Shown here piece by piece: positions 41,356 to 51,200 of a stretch of DNA of 64,000 bases. The stretch is from the NCBI GenBank assembly GCA_050950065.1, contig JBMNGX010000002.1, positions 310,001 to 374,000 of the forward strand, in the 5' to 3' direction. The notes beneath the pieces were generated by a model, which ran no database searches, was not told the DNA's origin, and was given only the letters and a program-made list of their open reading frames with translations. The stretch is from JBAYOE01 sp050950065. GTDB lineage: Bacteria > Spirochaetota > Spirochaetia > Sphaerochaetales > Sphaerochaetaceae. The first letter of the stretch is position 1; each line of letters starts with the position of its first letter. A program made the translations under genes and the position numbers.

Positions 41356-44265
41356 TCAGTTATTCAACTCATACTTTTTATCAATCTTAATCTGCTCAAA
41401 AGCTTTCCACTGTAGGTAAATAGTAAATGTTGGCCTCCAATGGTATTGCGAGTCCGATAATACTACGGCTGAGTGATATTTACAATGGAGGTCCCAATCA
41501 GCCATGTAGTGAACTAAGCCAATTTCAATCTCTTCCATATTAAATTGTGTCGACCTTCTCCCATCCCCACTAAAGTCAAAAGATTTAATAAAATCATCAA
41601 ATACATCTTTAAAAGAGTCGTAACGATAAAAGCCTCTGTTAACACTCTTAACAGAAAAACTTAAATCTAAAAATTCAGCAATTGAAAAAGTTGTCGCAAT
41701 TTTAAAATTCAAGTTTGAGGCATAATTATCAATAAATGAGTGATTGTATCCCCCCTCTAAATTCAATGAGAAAGTTATCCTCTCTTTCCACCAACTGAGT
41801 TTAAAAGAGTCGATAAAAACTTTTGTATCGAGTTGGTTCAACTTAAAATCATCTTTTGGACCACTAGCGTATAAGGCCATTGATGCCCAATTGGTAGAGC
41901 CCTTAAAATCAACATTTTCAAAACTCTCTTTAGTAAAATCGTAAGTTAGACTATTAGAAAATTTAAAATAATCTTTAATTATGTTTAAACTAAAGCTCTC
42001 TTTGAATTTTGATAAAGAGCCCTCTTTATAACCAAGTTCTAACTCTAAGTTGGCTATTTTAGAGTCGTTATAGGTAAAATTAAGTTTTAACTCATCCCCT
42101 TTTAACTTCTTATTATCATCTTCAATTATTGAGTAAGAAGAACCAAAAGAGAGTGTTCTCCAACTAACAGTCAAAGAAGGAAGCAATTTTAAAGGAATTG
42201 GATCAAGTGTAGAGCTAAATGAGGGGGTAATTACCACTTGCCCTGCATTTATGGGATATTTTATTCCAATATCGTGGCGAGTAACTAAATTATCATCCCA
42301 ACCAGTTTTTATCTCCTCAATCCCTTGATCTTTTACTAACGAGTAGATTTGGTTATTTAAAGTGTAGGTAATACCTAAGGGAGTTGATGAAAGAGCTGTC
42401 CTATTTTTTAAAATATAAGATTGTTTATCAACAGTTAAAGAAGCGTTAGTTGTGTAACTATTTTCAATACTTTGATCTAATTTTATCCAATTATTAGTAC
42501 TATTACCTCTTAAGGTAAAAGTTGCCAAAGTTCTTCCGTAGTTATCAAAGCGGTTAGTAACCAATTCTTTACTTTCGTTGTATATCTGAGAAGCTGAGTA
42601 GTTAAGTTGAATAGAAGCTGCAGTGGGACTCACTTTAGCAGAAGCTGTATAAAAGTCTTTAACAGGCCAATTAGTAGTAGCTTTTATTGGCTGTTCTACC
42701 ACTTTCTGTTTTTGTTTAAATGAGAATATTGTTCCACTAATTGAGGCTCTTAAATCGGGTAAGATTACCTTTTTAATTATAAAAGGCTTTTCATCAACTT
42801 GATTTTGGCTTATCCACTCTATTTGTCCATTTAATCGCTCTAATCTTAAAGTACTAATAAAAAATGGGAGGTATTTTTTAGGAACCGACCCTTCAATAGA
42901 AAATAACCAATTTAATGAGTGAACTTCTGAAAGATAACTATCAGGCCAAACTGGATCATCAATGAGGTGGCTAACAGAAAAAGCAGTTAAGCGGTTTAAG
43001 TAATCCCTTTTATACTTAACATCACTATAATAATCTCCCTTAAATGAGAATTTAAGATTGGGAGTATCTAATTTCCCCCCTAGATTAAAACCATATCTCA
43101 AAGGTTTTTCTAAATTGTTATCAAAAGCAATTGATGAAAAATTTGTTAATTGCAATTTCTTATCAAAAAAGTTGTTTTGGGAATCGAGAGCAACAAAAAC
43201 TCCACTATTTTGATAAGTATCAAATAAAAGGGCCATATACGAATCACTGCGATTAGCCCATGAATCTGAAGCAGTTGGGCTAGTTGAGTAGGTCCATCCA
43301 TCTTTATATAAAGTTTCGTCTCGAGAGAAGTTTAAAATTGAACTTAATCCTTCATTAGTTTGTTGACGATCTATTTTGGGATAAGTGCCGTAAAGTTCAG
43401 TGGTTGTATTAGCAAACCACCCCCTCTCTAAATCAAATCCAACAGCTGGGTTAAAAACAAATATCTTAGCAGGGTAATAAAAGAAAGGGAGCCATAGAAT
43501 TGGAACTCTTCCTAAAGATAAAGTTGCCCTTTTAGCGAAGATATCTCCCCCATCTACTAGAAACAGGGACTTTGCCTTTAAAGAGAAATAAGCTTGCTCT
43601 TTATTTGTTGTTACAATCCCGTCTTCAATTAAAATACCTTTGTTACCTTTGGTAAAAGATAAAGAGGAGCCTAGTAGATAAAACTCAAATTCCTCTTTAT
43701 CGCTGATGGTGCGCACCATCTTAGTTGAGCCATCTTTAAGAAGCAGTGACAAATCGTCCCAATTTAAAGTTAAGATTTCACCATCAAAAAAATCTTCTTT
43801 ATCTTGTGCTGTTTTGGTGTAACTAAGATCTCCTAATGCACTAACTATTTTGTTATCAACATCAACAACTATCTTATCTGCTTGTAAATGGAACTTATTT
43901 TCTGAATTGGTGCTGTTAATGATTAAATCAACATCCCCATCTAAGATGATAAATCTCCCTTCAATAAATAGTTGATTAGCATAAGCAATTTCAAAGTTAT
44001 CTTTTTGTTCAGTTAAGATGTTTGTACTTTCCATCTCAGTTTTCTCAATAGAGTAGTAAGAAAGTAATTGTTCTACTAATTCATCTGAACTCTTATTTGT
44101 TGGTAAAGCTAAACTTTTAGAGCGTTGGATAAGTTCATAATCGCTACTGGTAACAATATCGTTGTATAAAAGGAGAAGCTGTTTGGTCTCATCTAGATTA
44201 GCAAAAAGGGGAAATAGGGTAACTAAGAGGAGTATAACTAAAGCTCTTTTTAATTTATTTACCAT
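41356..44265 (-). CDS. LptD-like outer-membrane protein (OstA family)
   Basis: The 969-residue protein has a signal peptide (about 1-22), a helical spacer, an OstA/LptA-like jellyroll (about 85-240, with LQADKIVVDVDNKIVSALGD), and a large barrel beginning near ATLSLGRVPILWLPFFYYPA, a typical LptD signature. LptD inserts lipopolysaccharide or a related glycolipid in the outer membrane. It lies between uvrA (11-base overlap) and phoH. Spirochaetes such as Treponema pallidum encode an LptD-like protein without classical LPS, so the cargo here is uncertain. Confidence 0.8.
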   Translation of the reverse strand: MVNKLKRALVILLLVTLFPLFANLDETKQLLLLYNDIVTSSDYELIQRSKSLALPTNKSSDELVEQLLSYYSIEKTEMESTNILTEQKDNFEIAYANQLFIEGRFIILDGDVDLIINSTNSENKFHLQADKIVVDVDNKIVSALGDLSYTKTAQDKEDFFDGEILTLNWDDLSLLLKDGSTKMVRTISDKEEFEFYLLGSSLSFTKGNKGILIEDGIVTTNKEQAYFSLKAKSLFLVDGGDIFAKRATLSLGRVPILWLPFFYYPAKIFVFNPAVGFDLERGWFANTTTELYGTYPKIDRQQTNEGLSSILNFSRDETLYKDGWTYSTSPTASDSWANRSDSYMALLFDTYQNSGVFVALDSQNNFFDKKLQLTNFSSIAFDNNLEKPLRYGFNLGGKLDTPNLKFSFKGDYYSDVKYKRDYLNRLTAFSVSHLIDDPVWPDSYLSEVHSLNWLFSIEGSVPKKYLPFFISTLRLERLNGQIEWISQNQVDEKPFIIKKVILPDLRASISGTIFSFKQKQKVVEQPIKATTNWPVKDFYTASAKVSPTAASIQLNYSASQIYNESKELVTNRFDNYGRTLATFTLRGNSTNNWIKLDQSIENSYTTNASLTVDKQSYILKNRTALSSTPLGITYTLNNQIYSLVKDQGIEEIKTGWDDNLVTRHDIGIKYPINAGQVVITPSFSSTLDPIPLKLLPSLTVSWRTLSFGSSYSIIEDDNKKLKGDELKLNFTYNDSKIANLELELGYKEGSLSKFKESFSLNIIKDYFKFSNSLTYDFTKESFENVDFKGSTNWASMALYASGPKDDFKLNQLDTKVFIDSFKLSWWKERITFSLNLEGGYNHSFIDNYASNLNFKIATTFSIAEFLDLSFSVKSVNRGFYRYDSFKDVFDDFIKSFDFSGDGRRSTQFNMEEIEIGLVHYMADWDLHCKYHSAVVLSDSQYHWRPTFTIYLQWKAFEQIKIDKKYELNN

Positions 44266-47092
44266 CTTCTAAAAGGGCCTTGGCCATATAGTAACCGGTG
44301 TAGGAGCTCTTGCATAGGGCAACTTCTTCAGGAGTTCCGCTAACAACAACTTCTCCCCCTTTATCACCCCCTTCAGGTCCTAGATCAATTATATGGTCGG
44401 CCGATTTTAAAATATCTAAGTTGTGTTCAATTAAAATTACTGAGTTGTTTTGATCAACTAGCCGATTTAAAACTTCCATCAACTTTTTAACATCAGCAAA
44501 GTGAAGTCCTGTTGTTGGTTCATCTAAAACATAAAAAGTTTTTCCAGTTTGCACCTTTGATAACTCCAATGAAAGTTTAACTCTTTGAGCTTCTCCTCCA
44601 CTTAATGTTAATGCTGATTGTCCCAATTTTAAATATCCAAGTCCTACAGAGTCTAAAGTCTCTAACTTTCGCCTAATAGTGTTAATTGGTCTAAAGAACT
44701 CTAGTGCTTCACTAACGTCCATATTTAAAATGTCATAAATGTTTTTCCCTTTGTAATGAATAGCCAAAGTCTCTTTATTAAATCTCTTGCCTTTACACAC
44801 ATCACAAGTGACATATACATCGGGTAAAAAGTGCATCTCAATTTTTAAATTTCCATCTCCTTGGCAGTTTTCACACCTTCCCCCAGCTACATTAAATGAA
44901 AAGCGCCCTGGTTTATATCCACGAGCTTTAGCTTCAGGTAAAGAGGCAAAGAGCTCTCTAATTGGTGTAAATACTCCAACGTAGGTGGCTGGGTTTGATC
45001 TAGGGGTACGCCCAATGGGAGATTGGTCAATATTAATAACTTTATCTATAAACTCAGTTCCACTGAGACTTTTATACCCATCAAAATTCTCTTTCTTTCT
45101 TCCAACTACCCTTTTTAAAGCTGGTATTAAAATCTCATTAAGGAGCGTTGATTTACCTGAACCTGATACCCCACTGATGACAACCATCTTTCCTAAGGGA
45201 ATATCAACATCTATTGCTTTTAGATTGTTTTTTTGAGCCCCCCCAATTTTAATGAAATTGCCACTTCCCTCTCTCCGTTTTTCAGGAACAGGGATAGTTA
45301 ACTTATGAGATAGATACAATCCTGTAACACTTTTAGGATTTCTTTCTATATCGTTAGGAGTTCCTTGAGCTGTAACATAACCCCCATTTTCCCCAGCTCC
45401 AGGGCCTAAATCGATAACATAATCGCTCTCTCTAATTGTTGCTTCATCGTGTTCAACAACTATTAAAGTGTTTCCAATGTCTCTAAGTGTTTTTAAAGTA
45501 TCGATTAAGCGTTGGTTATCTCTTTGGTGTAGACCAATAGAAGGTTCATCTAAAACGTAAATAACTCCACTTAAGGCACTTCCTATTTGGGTTGCCAATC
45601 TGATACGTTGTGCTTCACCTCCACTAAGAGTTCCTGCTTTTCGATCAAGTGTTAAATAATCTAATCCTACATTAACTAAGAAGTTTAGGCGATTATTAAT
45701 CTCTTTAAGAATTTGATTTGAGATCTCTATCTCAGTTTGAGTTAGTTTTAAACTCTTAAAGAAATTAAGTGCTTTTTTGATTGAGAGGCGAGTAACCTCA
45801 ATGATATTTTGTCCCCCAATTAGGACAAAAAGGGCATCTTGGCGCAACCTTGCTCCGTTACAAACTTCACAAACATGACTAGTTCTAAAACTCTCCATCC
45901 AGTTTCGTATTTGGGGGCTTTTTGTCTCAAAGTAGCGCCGTTTAAGATCGCTAATAACTCCAACAAAAGGTTTTTCTAAAGTGTAATACCCTTTGCCTTT
46001 ATCATTTTTATAACGCATTGGAATTCTTTCATCGTTGCCATACAAAATAATGTCAATTATCTCATCGCTAAGTTGTTCAAATGGGGTATCTAAGGTGAAA
46101 GAGTGACGTTTAGCCAATGCTTCAAAAGGGACGCGTGACCAAAGAGCTTCAGGGTTTTGGGTAGCAATAGCTCCTTGGTTAAATGATAAAGATCTATTTG
46201 GAAGAACCTTTTCTGGATCAAATTGAGCTTTTTCCCCTAAACCGTGACACGAAGGGCACGCTCCAAAAGGGTTGTTAAAGCTAAAAAGCCTTGGCTCTAA
46301 TTCAGCAATGGTAATTCCACAATCAGGACAGCTGTTGCGTTCACTAAAAGTCTCTTTTCTTTCAGTCCCATCCTCTTCAAAGACTACTATTGTTACTAAC
46401 CCATCACTCATCTCAATTGCTGTCTCTAATGAGTCAGCTAAACGACTTCTAAGATCTTTGCTTAAAATAAGACGATCAACGACAACTTCTATTGTGTGTT
46501 TAATCTGCTTATCTAAAACAATATCTTCATCGAGTTCAATAACTTCTCCATTTACTCTAACTCGGGCAAAACCACCACTACGAGCATCTTCAAAGATTTT
46601 TTTATGTTCCCCTTTGCGTCCCAATACAACTGGGCTAAGGATCATAATTCTGCTGTTCTCTTGATTTTTGTAAATGGTCTCAATTATTTGGTCAATCGAT
46701 TGATCAGCTATCTCTTTACCACATTGGGGGCAATGAGGTTTGCCAATACGGGCATACAATAACCTGTAGTAGTCGTATATCTCAGTAATTGTTCCAACTA
46801 TTGAGCGGGGGTTGTTGTGGGTGGTCTTTTGTTCAATGGCAATTGCTGGACTTAGTCCTTCGATGTAATCAACATCTGGTTTTTCTAATCTTCCTAAAAA
46901 CATCCTCGCATATGCACTTAAAGATTCAACATAGCGGCGTTGCCCCTCAGCAAAGATAGTATCAAATGCTAATGAGGACTTTCCTGAACCACTAAGGCCA
47001 CTAACTACAATTAATTTTCCTTTCTCTATATCTAAATCTATATTTTTAAGGTTATTTACCTTGGCACCTTTGATAATTAGCCTATTGTTCAC
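44255..47092 (-). CDS. uvrA: Excinuclease ABC subunit A
   Basis: UvrA recognises bulky DNA damage with UvrB. The protein of about 945 residues has two ABC ATPase units, with Walker A motifs SGLSGSGKSSLAF and GVSGSGKSTLL, signature motifs LSGGEAQRI and LSGGEAQRVKL, and the two zinc modules (CPDCG with CPSCHG; CENCQGDG with CDVCKGKR). I place the start at GTG 47092: GAGGAG lies exactly seven bases upstream, whereas ATG 47098 is too close to it. Both starts overlap ispG. Confidence 0.96.
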   Translation of the reverse strand: MNNRLIIKGAKVNNLKNIDLDIEKGKLIVVSGLSGSGKSSLAFDTIFAEGQRRYVESLSAYARMFLGRLEKPDVDYIEGLSPAIAIEQKTTHNNPRSIVGTITEIYDYYRLLYARIGKPHCPQCGKEIADQSIDQIIETIYKNQENSRIMILSPVVLGRKGEHKKIFEDARSGGFARVRVNGEVIELDEDIVLDKQIKHTIEVVVDRLILSKDLRSRLADSLETAIEMSDGLVTIVVFEEDGTERKETFSERNSCPDCGITIAELEPRLFSFNNPFGACPSCHGLGEKAQFDPEKVLPNRSLSFNQGAIATQNPEALWSRVPFEALAKRHSFTLDTPFEQLSDEIIDIILYGNDERIPMRYKNDKGKGYYTLEKPFVGVISDLKRRYFETKSPQIRNWMESFRTSHVCEVCNGARLRQDALFVLIGGQNIIEVTRLSIKKALNFFKSLKLTQTEIEISNQILKEINNRLNFLVNVGLDYLTLDRKAGTLSGGEAQRIRLATQIGSALSGVIYVLDEPSIGLHQRDNQRLIDTLKTLRDIGNTLIVVEHDEATIRESDYVIDLGPGAGENGGYVTAQGTPNDIERNPKSVTGLYLSHKLTIPVPEKRREGSGNFIKIGGAQKNNLKAIDVDIPLGKMVVISGVSGSGKSTLLNEILIPALKRVVGRKKENFDGYKSLSGTEFIDKVINIDQSPIGRTPRSNPATYVGVFTPIRELFASLPEAKARGYKPGRFSFNVAGGRCENCQGDGNLKIEMHFLPDVYVTCDVCKGKRFNKETLAIHYKGKNIYDILNMDVSEALEFFRPINTIRRKLETLDSVGLGYLKLGQSALTLSGGEAQRVKLSLELSKVQTGKTFYVLDEPTTGLHFADVKKLMEVLNRLVDQNNSVILIEHNLDILKSADHIIDLGPEGGDKGGEVVVSGTPEEVALCKSSYTGYYMAKALLEDGK

Positions 47093-48152
47093 CTTCATAC
47101 TCCTCAATTTTGGCTAACAGCTCTGAGAGGGCACTTTCGAATGTCACCTCTTTTATCATCTTCCCCTTTTCATATAAGAAAACTTTATTTCCAATTCCAG
47201 TAATTGCCAAATCGGCATGCTCTGCTTCACCAGGTCCATTTACCTGACACCCCATAATAGCAACAGTTAAAGGAGTTTTGTAACTCATTAACTTTGGCTC
47301 TATTGCTTTTAAGAAAGCTTGAGAGTCAAAAGTAGCTCTGTTACATCGAGGACATGAAACTATTGTCACTCCCCCTTTCTCTAATCCCACTGTGCGAAGT
47401 ATCTCTCTAGCTGCAATTATTTCGTGATGACACTCATCGGTAATTGAGATTCTTATTGTATCGCCTATTCCTTGACTTAAGAGTCTGCCTAAGGCCCAAG
47501 TTGAACGAGCTACGGCAGTTATAATTCCTCCAGCTTCAGTTACCCCTAAATGCAGTGGATAATCACACTTTGCAGCAAGTTTAATGTTGGCTTGGTAAGT
47601 TGATTCAACATCTGAATCTTTTAATGAGATTACTGTGTTGTAAAAGCCCCACTTCTCAAACCAACTAATGTACTCCAATGCCGTTTCAACCATCGCCTCA
47701 TCTCGAGCCATTGAACGTTTAGAGCGGGGAAGCGAGCCGCTGTTAAGGCCAATTCTTATAGCAGCTCCTTTTTCTTTAGCAAGTTCAACTATCTCTTTAA
47801 CTCGCTCTTTTGAACCAATATTGCCTGGATTTATCCTAATTTTAGCAAAACCGATTTCTAAAGCTTCAATGGCCAATTTCCAATCAAAGTGGATATCGGC
47901 AACTAAAGGGACTGGAGAATCTTTAACTAACTTTTCAAATAAAGATTTATGAAGTGAGTTGGGATAGGAAAACCTAACGATATCACACCCCATGGTTGCC
48001 CATGAGCGCAATTGTGTAAGGAGATCTTCATACCCCTTATCATCATCTATATTAGGAAGTGGATCTGAGTACATAGTTTGTACTGCAACTTTGTGATCCT
48101 TTCCAATTTTTATATTTTTTATTGTTACTTCTTTTGTATTTCTTCGAACCAT
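47082..48152 (-). CDS. ispG: 4-hydroxy-3-methylbut-2-enyl diphosphate synthase (flavodoxin) IspG
   Basis: IspG is the penultimate enzyme of the MEP isoprenoid pathway. The 356-residue protein shows VAVQTMYSDPL, the RINPGNIGS strand, and the iron-sulfur cysteines in SCPRCNRATF and MGCQVNGPGEAEHADL. It opens the run ispG-uvrA-lptD-phoH-pgpH-ybeY-corC. The presence of this gene implies the MEP rather than the mevalonate route, although many treponemes use mevalonate; that may help place the organism. Confidence 0.95.
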   Translation of the reverse strand: MVRRNTKEVTIKNIKIGKDHKVAVQTMYSDPLPNIDDDKGYEDLLTQLRSWATMGCDIVRFSYPNSLHKSLFEKLVKDSPVPLVADIHFDWKLAIEALEIGFAKIRINPGNIGSKERVKEIVELAKEKGAAIRIGLNSGSLPRSKRSMARDEAMVETALEYISWFEKWGFYNTVISLKDSDVESTYQANIKLAAKCDYPLHLGVTEAGGIITAVARSTWALGRLLSQGIGDTIRISITDECHHEIIAAREILRTVGLEKGGVTIVSCPRCNRATFDSQAFLKAIEPKLMSYKTPLTVAIMGCQVNGPGEAEHADLAITGIGNKVFLYEKGKMIKEVTFESALSELLAKIEEYEGEQ

Positions 48153-48207
48153 AGCACTCTTCCAATTGCCAGAGTGTATCCGAAAAAAGTAAAAAGTAAA
48201 AGAGAAG

Positions 48208-48231
48208 AAGCCTCTTCGTCTGAAGAGGCTT
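48208..48231 (-). terminator. Terminator of the V-ATPase operon
   Basis: AAGCCTCTTC / GAAGAGGCTT is a perfect 10-bp stem with a 4-base loop (48208-48217, 48222-48231). On the minus strand it is followed by a T-rich tract (CTTCTCTTTTACTTTTT), between atpK and ispG. Confidence 0.85.
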
Positions 48232-48250
48232 TAGGTTATTAAATGCCCGT

Positions 48251-48685
48251 TTATTGTAGTAACAACAGAAGGAAAACGAGGGTAAAGAGAGCAACAGTTT
48301 CAATAATACCAATTACAATAAAGTAGTTAGCTGTCCCTTTTCCTGTCTCAGCTAGAGCATCAGAGGCAGCAGCTGCTGCTTTTCCTTGCATCCAAGCCGA
48401 TAATCCAATAGCTAAGCCTCCGAAAATACCTGCACTTAACAACATCATTGGGTCTTTACCAGCTACTGCGGCAGCTGTAATGAAGTTCATCAATAAGAAC
48501 CCATAAATTGTTTGGGTAAGAGGTGCACCTGAGAAGGCAACCATAATAAAGGGGGCAGGTCTTCCGTTTGCATAACATTTCTTCCATCCCCCAACTGCAG
48601 AGAGTGCAGCTGCCCCGGTTCCTAAAGCCGATCCTAATGCTGATAGTCCGAGTGCCGCAGCCATTCCAATCATACCAATATTCAT
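48251..48685 (-). CDS. atpK: V-type ATPase subunit K (membrane rotor)
   Basis: The 144-residue proteolipid has four transmembrane helices as two hairpins and forms the rotor ring. The carboxylate is Glu129 in IGIIETVALFTLVF. The first hairpin has Thr57-Gln58 in APLTQTIYGFL and the second has Gln100 in AWMQGKAAAA. These align in spacing with Thr64, Gln65, Gln110 and Glu139 of the Enterococcus hirae sodium-type NtpK. Ions are therefore probably Na+ (inference). It is the last gene of the operon; a GGAG precedes the ATG. Confidence 0.95.
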   Translation of the reverse strand: MNIGMIGMAAALGLSALGSALGTGAAALSAVGGWKKCYANGRPAPFIMVAFSGAPLTQTIYGFLLMNFITAAAVAGKDPMMLLSAGIFGGLAIGLSAWMQGKAAAAASDALAETGKGTANYFIVIGIIETVALFTLVFLLLLLQ

Positions 48686-48717
48686 GCTAAGCTCCTTGTC
48701 GTTGATTTATCCAACGT

Positions 48718-50574
48718 CTATGATTCCTTTTTTACCGTTTCTCTAAACGGATTATAATTTATCCCAGTCCACTCCATCCCAAGTTGACCAGAAAATTCCA
48801 ACAAGTTTAACCTAACTCCGTGTACCACTACTGATAACAGAGCCATAACTAAGTTCAATCCATGTCCAATAGCTAAAACTAACAATCCTGCAGGTAGTGC
48901 AAATCCCTTAAGCATTCCTCCTGCCATGCTGTTAAAGCTTTGTGCAATTGCCAATGAGGCCATTCCAACAGCAAACAATCTGATATAACTGATGATGTTT
49001 GAAAAAGCACTAATAGAGTCTAAGAAAGTTGAAAATAGTCCAGCAGCTCCTCCGGCTAACCCTTTAACAAAGGGAATTCCTGGCCCTTGAGCACCAAATA
49101 GGACTACCAATAAAAATCCAATTCCAATACCAGATGCAACAGCACCTACGTTTATAGCTGAACCAATTACCAACATTAAGACTAAGAAGTAGAGTGATAA
49201 AATCATCACTAACCACCCTAAATCACTAACAGCACTTAAATCTCTTTGTCCAATCTTGCGGTGGATGTTCATCCCACTACCTAGTGAGAGTTGTAGTGTT
49301 CCAACTATGAAACAAAACTTCATCACTGTTTGTTGAGCACTTGTTGCTTCTAAGCCAAAGAGCTCGGGGTAGTTAGATATTTGTGGAATTACTAAAGCTT
49401 GTAAGAATGGTAGTTTTTCTAAAATTGCAACACTACCAAACCAAGTTCCAGTTAACGCTCCCCACACCACGTTGGCTATACTTAATACGTACAGCAATAC
49501 AATTGCGTTATTGGCCTTTTTTAATTTTCGGTGCATCAAAACAGCTACAGCTAAGAAAATTAGACCATAAGCACCATCACCAACAATCATTGCAAAGAAC
49601 AAGGTGAAGAACATTAAAAACCACATGCTGATATCGTATTCTTTGTAACCTGGAACAGTTCCAAGGATATCAAATACAGGTTCAATAATGGAAATCCACT
49701 TTTTGTTTTTTACTTTAGTTGGCACTGACTCCTCATCCTCTGCAGGATCAGTTAATAAGTATCCCCAACTCTCTTTTTTAGCCAACTCTTTAAATGAATC
49801 AACAACATCGATTGGAAGATAACCAGCTATGTAGGCTAATTTTTCATCAACTCCCATTGAATCGCTGGCAATTTCAAAATTGAGATCTTGTTCAACAACC
49901 TCAATCTCTTTTTTATAAGTTGGGGTATAATCACTATACTCAACTAGTTGATCAAATATTTTAGTTAACTCTTCTTTTTTAGTTGCCACATTTTGTTCAA
50001 TTTCTGATAAAGAGTATTTTGGTAAAGTGAGCTTTTGAGCTCCTAGACCATCGTTTAGCTCCCTATTAACAGTGGCTATAAGGTTGGATTTTTTCCCTCT
50101 TTGTAGAATAAGGTAGTTAATATCTTCTTCTATTAAAGAGCTCTCTTTTTTACCAACAAAGTAGAAATTAAGATCAACATCCTTTTCTTTGAGATTTTTA
50201 ATATCCTCAACAGAAAAATCTCCCCAAGGGGCTAGTTTCTCTTTTTCTAATGAGAGTTTTTGAATCTCCTCTTTTAATTTGTCTTCACTTTTAAGCAGTT
50301 GGATAACATTTTCGTGAAGTTCAACAAACTCTTTTTCCCCATTGATAGTTTTAAGAGTACGATTTTGGGTTTTCTCAACACTTTTACCAATTTCAGAGAG
50401 CTTTTGTAAAGTTGATTCTAAAACTTGTTTTTCAACTTTTAGTTGTTCAACAGAAGAGCCTTTAACATCGAGGGTATTTAGATGAACTATCCCCTCTTTT
50501 CTCAACTTTTTAAGAGCATCTCTTTTTTTAGATTCTAAAACAACTAGGGAGACTTTTTTCATTGGAACAATCAT
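48718..50574 (-). CDS. atpI: V-type ATPase subunit I
   Basis: The 618-residue subunit couples the membrane rotor to the stator. The N-terminal half (about 1-300) is a soluble coiled-coil-rich domain; the C-terminal half has seven to eight membrane segments, including MIVGDGAYGLIFL and the segment with SYIRLFAVGMASLAIAQSF that holds the conserved ion-channel arginine. The start ATGA overlaps the atpD stop by 4 bases. Confidence 0.94.
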   Translation of the reverse strand: MIVPMKKVSLVVLESKKRDALKKLRKEGIVHLNTLDVKGSSVEQLKVEKQVLESTLQKLSEIGKSVEKTQNRTLKTINGEKEFVELHENVIQLLKSEDKLKEEIQKLSLEKEKLAPWGDFSVEDIKNLKEKDVDLNFYFVGKKESSLIEEDINYLILQRGKKSNLIATVNRELNDGLGAQKLTLPKYSLSEIEQNVATKKEELTKIFDQLVEYSDYTPTYKKEIEVVEQDLNFEIASDSMGVDEKLAYIAGYLPIDVVDSFKELAKKESWGYLLTDPAEDEESVPTKVKNKKWISIIEPVFDILGTVPGYKEYDISMWFLMFFTLFFAMIVGDGAYGLIFLAVAVLMHRKLKKANNAIVLLYVLSIANVVWGALTGTWFGSVAILEKLPFLQALVIPQISNYPELFGLEATSAQQTVMKFCFIVGTLQLSLGSGMNIHRKIGQRDLSAVSDLGWLVMILSLYFLVLMLVIGSAINVGAVASGIGIGFLLVVLFGAQGPGIPFVKGLAGGAAGLFSTFLDSISAFSNIISYIRLFAVGMASLAIAQSFNSMAGGMLKGFALPAGLLVLAIGHGLNLVMALLSVVVHGVRLNLLEFSGQLGMEWTGINYNPFRETVKKES

Positions 50575-51200
50575 GCAACCCCTCCCCTACTAATTTTAAT
50601 CAGTTTCTTCTTGGCAATCTTTCCTCTAACAACTGCTGCTGTTTGTTGATCACCTAAGTAGATTCCTATTTTCCTAATATTCTCTTTAGTCTCAGGAATT
50701 TTTACCTTCTCAAAGAGGTTTACCCTTTGACTTGTTACCCTCAGTTCGTGTTGCAGTAGTTCAATTTGCTTTTTCAAGGTCTCAATCATTGCATCGTAGC
50801 GGGCAACTTTCTTTAAAAACTCAACTCCAAAATCGACCCAAAGTGGGTAGTAAAATAGATCGTAATCAATTTTTTCAAAAGTGAGCTCTTCAAAGATTGG
50901 TATTGCTACTCCAGCAATGTTCCCTTTTTTACGTATTACTTGATCGATAACAACAAGTTTATCTAACTGCATATCAACTGAGAACTCTTTGTTCTCGTTA
51001 AAGAGGGCAACCCAAGCATTTAGATCATCAGTTAACAATTTCTGTTTAGCTATAAGCTGTTCAACTTCAACCTCAATTTGCCTAATTACAAGTTGTAACT
51101 GCTGCTTTTTGAGTTGAAGAGTTGGCAAATAGCGCAAAAACTGTTTTAAGAGATCTTTTTGCTTTTTCTGTTCGTTTTTCGTCAGTTTGACGGTTGCCAT
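50571..51200 (-). CDS. atpD: V-type ATPase subunit D (central stalk)
   Basis: The 209-residue protein is the coiled-coil axle inside the A3B3 head. It begins with VKLTKNEQKKQKDLLKQF and ends with the long helix LRVTSQRVNLFEKVKIPE and IRKIGIYLGD, all typical. It starts directly after the atpB stop. Confidence 0.94.
   Translation of the reverse strand: MATVKLTKNEQKKQKDLLKQFLRYLPTLQLKKQQLQLVIRQIEVEVEQLIAKQKLLTDDLNAWVALFNENKEFSVDMQLDKLVVIDQVIRKKGNIAGVAIPIFEELTFEKIDYDLFYYPLWVDFGVEFLKKVARYDAMIETLKKQIELLQHELRVTSQRVNLFEKVKIPETKENIRKIGIYLGDQQTAAVVRGKIAKKKLIKISRGGVA

Noticed and set aside
48052..48312. An 86-residue open frame opposite in phase to atpK and ispG on the minus strand
   Set aside because: It overlaps the end of atpK, the V-ATPase terminator and the ispG start, and has no ribosome-binding site or protein-like composition.
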